Below are positions 7,057 to 12,211 of a stretch of DNA of 12,211 nucleotides, one piece after another; the first letter of the stretch is position 1, and every line of letters begins with the position of its first letter. This stretch comes from Anaerolineales bacterium UBA6128 (GTDB lineage Bacteria; Chloroflexota; Anaerolineae; UBA1429). The notes beneath the pieces are model-generated. The model ran no database searches. It saw only the letters and a program-made list of their open reading frames with translations, and was not told the origin of the DNA. Location of the stretch: positions 11,616 through 23,826 of the forward strand of contig DIVQ01000211.1 in NCBI GenBank assembly GCA_002423325.1, read 5' to 3'. A program made the translations under genes and the position numbers.

Positions 7057-8111
7057 CACGCTATCTGCTGATCCTGGTCTGCGCGTTCCTGGTCGCAGCA
7101 GGGTTGACGCCCTTACTGCGCTCGACGGCGTTCCGCCTCGGCTGGGTTGCCAAGCCCGCGCCCCGCAAGATCCATCTCCGCACCATGCCGCTGCTGGGCG
7201 GCGTCGCGATCTATGTCGCCTTTATCGCCGCGCTGCTGCTCTTTGGCGACCGTTTCTACGTCCGTCAGGGCGTGGGTATTCTGTTGGGCGCAACGCTGTG
7301 CTCGTTTCTGGGGCTCTGGGACGACCGTTCCGGCCTGCCCGCCTGGGCCAAGCTGCTGGGGCAATTGCTTGCCGCCCTGCCCCTGATCCTGACCGGTGTA
7401 CAAGTGCAGTTGTTCCCATTTGAGGTGCTCAACGTAGCCATCACGCTGCTTTGGGTCGTCGGTATTACGAACGCGATGAACCTGCTTGACAACATGGATG
7501 GACTCTCCGGAGGCGTGGGCGCCGTAGCCGCGGCCTTCTTCCTCCTGCTGGCCGCGGGGAGCGGCCAATATCTCGTGGGCGCGCTGGCGGCTGCTCTGCT
7601 TGGCGCCTGTATCGGCTTTTTGGTGTACAATGTGAACCCTGCCAGCATCTTTATGGGCGACACCGGCAGCCTGTTCCTGGGATTCATGCTGGCCGCCGTC
7701 GGCATCAAGCTACGCTTCCCGGACAACGTCACCTTTGTCACCTGGATGGTGCCGCTGATCGTTCTCGGACTGCCCATGCTGGATACGGCGCTGGTGACGA
7801 TCTCTCGCCTGCGACGCGGCCTCAACCCACTGACGGCCGCGGGCAAAGACCATATCTCGCACCGCCTTGTCAAGCTCGGCTACACGCAGCGCGAAGCTGT
7901 CCTGATCCTGTACCTGGCGGGCTGTACCTTGGGCGTCATCGCCATGTATCTCACCCAGGCGAGCGTGGTCGAGGGCTATGTCGTCGGCGGCGTTACCTTT
8001 CTGGCAGGTTGCTACGTGCTCATGCGGCTGGAGCGTGTGGGCCCGCTCAGCGTCGACCAGTCGCCGTCTGACACTTGCCACCAAGGCAACCAAAATGGAT
8101 CATCGCGCTGA
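7053..8111 (+). CDS. Polyprenyl-phosphate N-acetylhexosamine-1-phosphate transferase (WecA/TagO/MraY family)
   Basis: 352-residue polytopic membrane enzyme that probably transfers a HexNAc-1-phosphate from a UDP-sugar onto undecaprenyl phosphate on the cytoplasmic face, the first step of lipid-linked glycan synthesis. Family signatures are in order: PRKIH...PLLGG (38-50), GLWDD (D90-D91, Mg2+/catalytic pair), NAMNLLDNMDGLSGG (140-154), FMGDTGSLFLG (D203), and DHISHRL (H267 and H270, the HxxH of WecA/TagO-type enzymes). About ten to eleven hydrophobic segments are seen and the length is normal for the family. WecA/TagO is preferred over MraY because of the HxxH segment and the absence of peptidoglycan genes nearby. 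The ATG overlaps the stop of the Wzy/TPR gene (ATGA), with AGGAAGG (7034-7040) twelve bases ahead. This implies a shared mRNA and pathway. Confidence 0.9.
   Translation: MTRYLLILVCAFLVAAGLTPLLRSTAFRLGWVAKPAPRKIHLRTMPLLGGVAIYVAFIAALLLFGDRFYVRQGVGILLGATLCSFLGLWDDRSGLPAWAKLLGQLLAALPLILTGVQVQLFPFEVLNVAITLLWVVGITNAMNLLDNMDGLSGGVGAVAAAFFLLLAAGSGQYLVGALAAALLGACIGFLVYNVNPASIFMGDTGSLFLGFMLAAVGIKLRFPDNVTFVTWMVPLIVLGLPMLDTALVTISRLRRGLNPLTAAGKDHISHRLVKLGYTQREAVLILYLAGCTLGVIAMYLTQASVVEGYVVGGVTFLAGCYVLMRLERVGPLSVDQSPSDTCHQGNQNGSSR
8075..8103 (+). promoter_or_regulatory. Possible internal promoter for the cyclophilin gene
   Basis: TTGCCA (8075-8080, five of six to consensus) is followed after 17 bp by GATCAT (8098-8103, four of six). 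It lies inside the 3' end of the WecA-like gene and would start transcription near 8110, about 50 nt before the cyclophilin ATG. Weak; it could be chance. Confidence 0.3.
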
Positions 8112-8151
8112 CCGATCCGACACGTCTCACAGGCAGCGCCATAACCTAGTT

Positions 8152-8155
8152 GGAG
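8152..8155 (+). promoter_or_regulatory. Shine-Dalgarno fixing the cyclophilin start
   Basis: GGAG six bases ahead of the ATG at 8162. It argues for that ATG over the in-frame TTG at 8150, which would overlap the ribosome binding site itself. Confidence 0.65.
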
Positions 8156-8161
8156 TCTAGC

Positions 8162-8941
8162 ATGACCAAGAAACGCGACCAACTCGCCCGAAGACGGCAG
8201 GTAACCAAAGCCCGCAAGGGCCTCGACCGTGCAGCGCAACGCAAGGGCGCGTCTCCGATCAAAAACGAGGAGCAGGGCTCACAGACTACGGACATCTGGA
8301 TAGCAGTTGGCATCGTGGTGCTGGTTGTCGGCGCCCTTGTAGCGCTCTGGTACTTTGCCGTGCGCCGGCCACAGATGAAGGAGGGAATCTCGTCGGTGGT
8401 GGTAGAAACACCTTTCACCGCGCCCACGCCGCAGACGATGTCTTGGCCTGAACCCCCGGCGATGACCATCGATACCGCCAAAGATTACGAGGCCGTGATC
8501 TCGACACTCAAGGGCGACATTCGGGTCAAGCTGTACGATGATCAGGCGCCCGTGACAGTGAACAACTTTGTGTTCCTGGCGCGTGAGGGCTTTTACGACG
8601 GCGTGACCTTCCATCGTGTGATCGAGGGCTTTATGGCCCAGACGGGCGATCCCACGGGCACGGGCTCGGGAGGACCCGGCTATCGCTTCGAGGACGAGTT
8701 CAGTCCCGAGTTGCGTCACGATTCGGAAGGCATCGTCTCGATGGCCAACTCGGGTGCCGACACAAACGGCAGCCAGTTCTTTATCACCTATGCGCCCACG
8801 CCGCACTTGGACGATGTGCACTCGGTGTTTGGCAAGGTGATTGAGGGCATGGATGTGCTCCGCGCCGTTTCGCCCCGCGATCCCGACGCAGGCGGCCCGG
8901 CCGGTGATGCGATACTGTCCATCACCATCATCGAGAACTAG
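8162..8941 (+). CDS. Membrane-anchored cyclophilin-type peptidyl-prolyl cis-trans isomerase
   Basis: 259 residues from the ATG with a good Shine-Dalgarno. The N-terminus is strongly basic (MTKKRDQLARRRQ, then more Lys/Arg to residue 34). One membrane segment follows (about 45-66), then a Pro-rich linker (about 80-103) and a cyclophilin domain (about 107-259). Positive-inside topology puts the enzyme outside the cytoplasmic membrane, where it would catalyse proline isomerisation in exported proteins. The active site is complete: FHRVI (R152), GFMAQTGDP (F157, M158, Q160), GSQFFIT (F207), HLDDVHSVFG (L216, H220). H215 stands where human CypA has W121, as in many bacterial cyclophilins with low cyclosporin affinity. 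It follows the WecA-like gene by 50 bp and is three bases from the VTT gene, so it is probably co-transcribed at least with the latter. Confidence 0.92.
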   Translation: MTKKRDQLARRRQVTKARKGLDRAAQRKGASPIKNEEQGSQTTDIWIAVGIVVLVVGALVALWYFAVRRPQMKEGISSVVVETPFTAPTPQTMSWPEPPAMTIDTAKDYEAVISTLKGDIRVKLYDDQAPVTVNNFVFLAREGFYDGVTFHRVIEGFMAQTGDPTGTGSGGPGYRFEDEFSPELRHDSEGIVSMANSGADTNGSQFFITYAPTPHLDDVHSVFGKVIEGMDVLRAVSPRDPDAGGPAGDAILSITIIEN

Positions 8942-8944
8942 CCA

Positions 8945-9511
8945 GTGTGCCGCAGTCGGCTGCAAGCCGCAGGCGACTTTCTGAGCGCTCACCGCGCGCA
9001 GATCCTTGCGCTGCTGTTCTCTCTTGGGCTGACTGCGGCCATCTTTGCCTTCAGGGATCGCTTGGCCAACCTGAGGGCTTACGGCTATGCCGGCGTGTTT
9101 CTGATCAGCCTGCTTGGCAACGCCACGGTCATCCTGCCGGTGCCCAGCCTGGCCGTGGTGTTTGCGGGCGGCGGCGTGCTCAACCCCCTGATCGTGGGCC
9201 TGGTCGCGGGCGTGGGCGAGCCGTTGGGCGAACTCTCGGGGTACCTGGCGGGCTACGGTGGCTCCGCCGTGATCAGCGACACGCCGCGGCTCGAACAGAT
9301 CAGAGACTGGATGCAGCGACGCGGGTTCCTCACGATCTTTGTGCTCTCGCTGATTCCCAACCCGTTCTTTGACCTGGCCGGTATCTCGGCGGGCGCGCTG
9401 CACTATCCAGTGGGCCGCTTTCTGCTGGCCTGCTGGATGGGCAAGACGCTCAAGGCGCTGGCGCTGGCCTACCTCGGGCGCGCCTCGTTCGGCTACTTTT
9501 GGAGCTGGTGA
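8945..9511 (+). CDS. Small VTT-domain (DedA/TMEM41-related) membrane protein
   Basis: 188-residue membrane protein with hydrophobic segments at about 18-36, 46-76, 84-106, 128-150 and 158-178. The VTT pattern is visible: a Gly-rich pair of half-helices (VFAGGGVLNP, 72-81), GEPLGELSGYLAGYGG (91-106), and a second repeat LIPNPFFDLAGISAGAL (136-152) followed by F(x)nGK (159-167). VTT proteins act as phospholipid or undecaprenyl-phosphate flippases/scramblases, or in envelope homeostasis; no specific substrate can be named. A role in recycling the lipid carrier used by the neighbouring WecA/Wzy genes is attractive but is inference. The start is taken as GTG three bases after the cyclophilin stop; the Shine-Dalgarno is weak (GAGA), so it may be translated by re-initiation. 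Confidence 0.8.
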   Translation: MCRSRLQAAGDFLSAHRAQILALLFSLGLTAAIFAFRDRLANLRAYGYAGVFLISLLGNATVILPVPSLAVVFAGGGVLNPLIVGLVAGVGEPLGELSGYLAGYGGSAVISDTPRLEQIRDWMQRRGFLTIFVLSLIPNPFFDLAGISAGALHYPVGRFLLACWMGKTLKALALAYLGRASFGYFWSW

Positions 9512-9541
9512 TCTCGTCGCGCCGAGTGTTCGAGAACGCAA

Positions 9542-9572
9542 CAGCGCCTCCGATGCTTGATCGGAGGCGCTG
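9542..9572. terminator. Bidirectional hairpin terminator between convergent genes
   Basis: A perfect 13-bp inverted repeat (9542-9554 with 9560-9572) closes on a five-base loop (GCTTG). It lies between the stops of the VTT gene (plus strand) and the NRAMP gene (minus strand). Neither side has a strong U-tract (CTCTGATT on the plus side, TTGCGTTCTCG on the minus side). Termination is supported by position and stem stability more than by a classical intrinsic signature. Confidence 0.75.
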
Positions 9573-9597
9573 CTCTGATTAGCGACAGATGCGCGGC

Positions 9598-10845
9598 TCA
9601 ACCTCGGGGCTTAAAACTCACAAACAGCGCCACGGTGGCCAAGCTGACCAGCACCACAAACACGCTCGCGATCACGTTCAGCCAGCGCTTGTTGGTGTGG
9701 GCGCCCATCAACTCTTTGTTGTTCACCAGCCGCAGCATCAAGATCAGAACCAGAGGCAACAGCACCGCGTTGGCCACCTGTGAAAGCGACATCAGTGGGA
9801 ACAGGGGCAGCCCCGGGATCAGCACCACCAGCATGCTGAACACGATCAGGCCCGTGAACAGCCCGTAGAACGCCGGGGCCTCTTTGGGCTTGTGGTCCAG
9901 GCCGCGCTCCCAGCCAAAGACCTCACACACTGCGTAGGTGGTGGCCAGCGGCAGCACCGATGCTGCCAGGACCGACGCACCCATCAGCCCCCCGCCAAAG
10001 AGCACTTCGGCCCAACGCCCGGCGATTGGCGCGAGCGCCATGGCCGCCTGCTCTGCCGAATCCACCGCGATGCCACGCATAAACAGTGTGGCGGCCGTGC
10101 AAATGATGACAAAGGCCGACACCACGTTGCCCATCGCTGCCCCAAAGATCACGTCGATGCGGGTATTCTTGATGTCTGCCATTGTCGCCCCGCGGTCGGC
10201 CACCGAGGCTTGCATGTACACCGCACCCCAGGGTGTGATGGTGGTGCCGATGGTCGCCAGGACCGCGAGCATGTAGGTCGGATCGAGCTGGATACTGGGC
10301 ACCAGCGCCTGCTTGAGCACCTCACCCCAGGGCGGCCGCGTCATCAGCGCGGACACAATGTACGCGACGGAATACAGCGAGAGCGTCAGCAAGACCTTTT
10401 CCACAAAGCGGTAGCTGCCGCTGGTGACTAGCACGTAGATGCCGATGGTCACAATGGGGAGCGCGATGTACCGCGAGACGCCGAACAACTCTGACGCGGC
10501 GGCCATGCCGGCGAACTGCGCCACCGTGGTGCCAAAGTTGGCTACCAGCAATCCGAGACTCACCAGAACTGTCAGCTTCAGGCCGAACTCTTCGCGGATC
10601 AGGTCGGTCAGGCCCTTGCCCGTGGCGGAGCCCATGCGCGCCGCAATCTCCTGGATGACCACCTCGCCAACCGTGACCCACAGGATCAGCCACAGGAACG
10701 AGTAGCCGTATCGAGAGCCCGCCATCGAGTAGGTCGCGATGCCCGGCGCATCGTTGTCGGCACTCGCCGTAATCAGACCGGGCCCAAGGATGCTCAGAAT
10801 CAGCAGCAGCCGCTGGGCGCGTCGCTTTACTTGCTGCCAGGCCAT
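9598..10845 (-). CDS. NRAMP/SLC11-superfamily metal transporter, NRMT-like (possibly Mg2+)
   Basis: 415-residue polytopic protein with about 11 membrane segments, the NRAMP number. The start is the ATG at 10845, with AGGAGG five bases ahead; the longer upstream frame would run into the preceding gene. The TM1 metal motif is not the canonical DPGN but ADNDAPGI (29-36). The TM6 motif is TTITPWGAVYMQAS (201-214) instead of a MPH-type motif, so the methionine that favours transition metals is threonine (T204) and the histidine is tryptophan (W206). Related features are GSATGKGL (72-79) and NTRIDVIFG (227-235). NRAMP-related Mg2+ transporters (NRMT) are known to diverge at just these positions. 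The upstream gene, 61 bp away, encodes the Mg2+-sensing domains of MgtE. The superfamily is secure; the substrate (Mg2+ rather than Mn2+/Fe2+) is inference. Confidence 0.88.
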   Translation of the reverse strand: MAWQQVKRRAQRLLLILSILGPGLITASADNDAPGIATYSMAGSRYGYSFLWLILWVTVGEVVIQEIAARMGSATGKGLTDLIREEFGLKLTVLVSLGLLVANFGTTVAQFAGMAAASELFGVSRYIALPIVTIGIYVLVTSGSYRFVEKVLLTLSLYSVAYIVSALMTRPPWGEVLKQALVPSIQLDPTYMLAVLATIGTTITPWGAVYMQASVADRGATMADIKNTRIDVIFGAAMGNVVSAFVIICTAATLFMRGIAVDSAEQAAMALAPIAGRWAEVLFGGGLMGASVLAASVLPLATTYAVCEVFGWERGLDHKPKEAPAFYGLFTGLIVFSMLVVLIPGLPLFPLMSLSQVANAVLLPLVLILMLRLVNNKELMGAHTNKRWLNVIASVFVVLVSLATVALFVSFKPRG

Positions 10846-10850
10846 CGCCG

Positions 10851-10856
10851 CCTCCT
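10851..10856 (-). promoter_or_regulatory. Strong Shine-Dalgarno fixing the NRAMP start
   Basis: AGGAGG on the minus strand, five bases ahead of the ATG at 10845. It rules out the upstream in-frame start at 10968, which would add an Arg-rich, non-membrane leader of 41 residues encoded partly over the preceding gene. Confidence 0.8.
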
Positions 10857-10906
10857 GTTCGCGCGAGTGGAATGATCGGCTGTCGGTTTTGAGGCGCGAG
10901 AGGCGC

Positions 10907-12178
10907 CTAGCGAGTCGTCGGGAAAAATCGCGGAATGCGCTTTTTCCAGGCGGTGGGGATCGCGGCATCGATCGCGTCGTCCACGGTCACAATGCCGTGG
11001 ATCCTGCCTTCCTCGTCAACGACCGGCACCTCCAACAGATCGTACCGCACCACCATACGGGCGACGTCTCGCTGCGATGTGAGAGCATCCACCGTCACTG
11101 GCGCACGGTCAAGCAGATCGTCCACGGTGGCCTCGGGACTGGTCATCACGAGATCGCGCAGGGTCAGCGTGCCGTGCAGCTTGCCCTCGCTGTCCACCAC
11201 GTGCACATAGTACATCGTCTCATCCTCACGCGCTGCGGCTGAACTGCGCAGGTACTCGAGTGCCTGACCCGCCGTCAGACCCAGCGGCAGTGTCGTGAAC
11301 TCGGTGGTCATGATGCCGCCCGCGGTGTCTTCGGGGTAGGCCAGCAGCTTTTCCACATCGGACGAATCCTCGTCGTCCATCAGATCGAGCAGGCTGGTGC
11401 GATCGGTCTCCGCCATTGTGCCGAGCAGGTCGGCCGCATCGTCGGGATCCATCTCTTCCAACAGGTCGGCCGCGCGCTCAGGCGGCAACGAGTTCAGCAC
11501 CGTTGCCTGCAGCTCTCGATCTATCTCTTGCATGGTGTCGGCCACCGTCTCGTTGTCGAGCGTCTGCAGCAACGCCAGGCCCGAAGGCCGGTCCAGTTCG
11601 CTGATGATCTGCGCAATGTCCGCTGGGTCGATCTGTGCGACCTTCTGACGCGTAATGCGCAGCCGAATGGGTGCATCAGTCTGCACAGGCGCCACATACT
11701 GCCACGGGATCACGCGGTCTGAGGGTTCGCGTTTCAGCACCTTTCCGACGCTCTGCGCCAGTCCCTCCAACCCCAAGCGACGCATCAGGCTGGCTGCCCC
11801 CACGTATGCGCCGGTGAGGTAATAGCCGCCGTTCTCGCCAGTCCGCGAGATCTGCAAATCGTTTACGCGCACCAAGCGGCGCCCCTCCACGTCCACGATC
11901 TGCCTGTCCATCACCTGGCCTTTCAGTCGCAACTCGTTGCCGCCCGCCTCATAGCTCGGAGGAGTCGCCGATCTCAGCATGATCACCGGGCTCAAGGACG
12001 CAATCTGGTCTGCGGGCACCAGTTGGTCGCTGCCATCGTCGCTGCGCACGACCACCGCACGAATCGGCGGCGGCCCCTGCTCTCGTTCGAGGGCCAGCAC
12101 GTCTTTGCAGCGGCCGAGCCGCTGCCCCGTCATATCCCACACGGGCTTGTCCAGAATCTGGCTCAGATAGACTGTCAT
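10907..12178 (-). CDS. Soluble PRC-PRC-MgtE_N-CBS-CBS protein (Mg2+-sensor-like, no channel domain)
   Basis: 423 residues, no membrane segment. Domains in order: a PRC-barrel-like domain (about 3-68, PVWDMTGQRLGRCKDV), a second PRC-like domain (about 84-160, RQIVDVEGRRLVRVNDL), an acidic MgtE_N superhelix (about 178-282, with LEEMDPDDAADLLGTM and YPEDTAGGIMTTEFTTLP at its junction with CBS1), then CBS1 (about 286-345) and CBS2 (about 350-406, ending GIVTVDDAID). In MgtE these acidic N/CBS domains bind Mg2+ and hold the C-terminal channel closed. Here the chain ends shortly after CBS2, where the MgtE plug helix and channel would begin. The NRAMP gene starts 61 bp downstream on the same strand, so the two may form a split sensor-transporter. 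The start is the ATG at 12178 with AGGAGG six bases ahead; an in-frame GTG at 12199 is less likely. Its promoter lies beyond the window. Confidence 0.88.
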   Translation of the reverse strand: MTVYLSQILDKPVWDMTGQRLGRCKDVLALEREQGPPPIRAVVVRSDDGSDQLVPADQIASLSPVIMLRSATPPSYEAGGNELRLKGQVMDRQIVDVEGRRLVRVNDLQISRTGENGGYYLTGAYVGAASLMRRLGLEGLAQSVGKVLKREPSDRVIPWQYVAPVQTDAPIRLRITRQKVAQIDPADIAQIISELDRPSGLALLQTLDNETVADTMQEIDRELQATVLNSLPPERAADLLEEMDPDDAADLLGTMAETDRTSLLDLMDDEDSSDVEKLLAYPEDTAGGIMTTEFTTLPLGLTAGQALEYLRSSAAAREDETMYYVHVVDSEGKLHGTLTLRDLVMTSPEATVDDLLDRAPVTVDALTSQRDVARMVVRYDLLEVPVVDEEGRIHGIVTVDDAIDAAIPTAWKKRIPRFFPTTR

Positions 12179-12184
12179 CCTGAA

Positions 12185-12190
12185 CCTCCT
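12185..12190 (-). promoter_or_regulatory. Strong Shine-Dalgarno fixing the MgtE_N/CBS start
   Basis: AGGAGG on the minus strand, within AAGGAGGT, six bases ahead of the ATG at 12178. The alternative GTG at 12199 would place the ribosome binding site inside the coding sequence. Confidence 0.8.
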
Positions 12191-12211
12191 TGCGCCCACA
12201 CAACGTCTCGG

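Noticed and set aside
8279..9601. Long open frame on the minus strand (440 codons) opposite the cyclophilin and VTT genes
   Set aside because: Low-complexity Arg/His/Gln-rich product with no family motif, caused by high GC. The plus-strand genes have complete catalytic motifs.
10893..10907. Small inverted repeat (GGCGC, five-base loop, GCGCC) at the end of the MgtE_N/CBS gene, considered as a terminator
   Set aside because: Only a 5-bp stem and no T-tract follows on the minus strand. The short gap and strong ribosome binding site of the next gene favour read-through.
10846..10968. N-terminal extension of the NRAMP frame up to 10968
   Set aside because: It is Arg-rich, overlaps the end of the preceding gene, and has a weaker start than the ATG at 10845 with AGGAGG.
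12179..12211. Mg2+ riboswitch (M-box type) upstream of the MgtE_N/CBS gene
   Set aside because: Only 33 bases of leader are in the window. No element can be assessed, so none is claimed.

Overview
The window is a high-GC bacterial chromosomal segment. It has tightly packed genes, ATGA stop/start overlaps and good Shine-Dalgarno sequences. No rRNA, tRNA, CRISPR array, transposase or phage gene is visible. The gene types suggest a Chloroflexota (Anaerolineae-like) genome: a large Wzy-type ligase fused to TPRs, a WecA-like transferase, a membrane-anchored cyclophilin, and a PRC/MgtE_N/CBS protein beside an NRAMP protein. That assignment is inference from gene style, because no phylogenetic marker is present.

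Layout. (1) 19-3554, minus strand: a two-gene operon. A tandem metallo-beta-lactamase-fold protein with an inactivated first domain and a NEW3-like C-terminal domain is followed, through an ATGA overlap, by a polytopic GT-C glycosyltransferase of the AftB-like type. (2) 3555-3762: a divergent promoter region with a near-consensus promoter on each strand. (3) 3763-9511, plus strand: an O-antigen ligase/polymerase-like membrane protein with TPRs overlaps (ATGA) a polyprenyl-phosphate sugar-1-phosphate transferase. A membrane-anchored cyclophilin and a small VTT/DedA-type membrane protein follow. (4) 9512-9597: a convergent intergenic region with a perfect 13-bp hairpin, probably a bidirectional terminator. 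(5) 9598-12178, minus strand: a soluble PRC-PRC-MgtE_N-CBS-CBS protein is followed by an NRAMP-superfamily transporter with a non-canonical metal site.

How the genes may work together. Regions 1 and 3 look like an envelope-glycopolymer neighbourhood. The WecA-like enzyme would start a lipid-linked glycan, the Wzy/WaaL-like protein would polymerise or transfer it, and the GT-C enzyme would add sugars from a polyprenyl-phosphate donor. Region 5 looks like a split magnesium system: the cytosolic Mg2+-sensing half of MgtE is present without its channel, and an NRAMP-type transporter encoded 61 bp downstream may take the channel's place.

The most interesting points are the MgtE-sensor/NRAMP pair, an in-frame palindromic insertion of about 45 codons inside the Wzy-like gene (about 5518-5650), and the tandem MBL protein whose N-terminal metal site has been erased.
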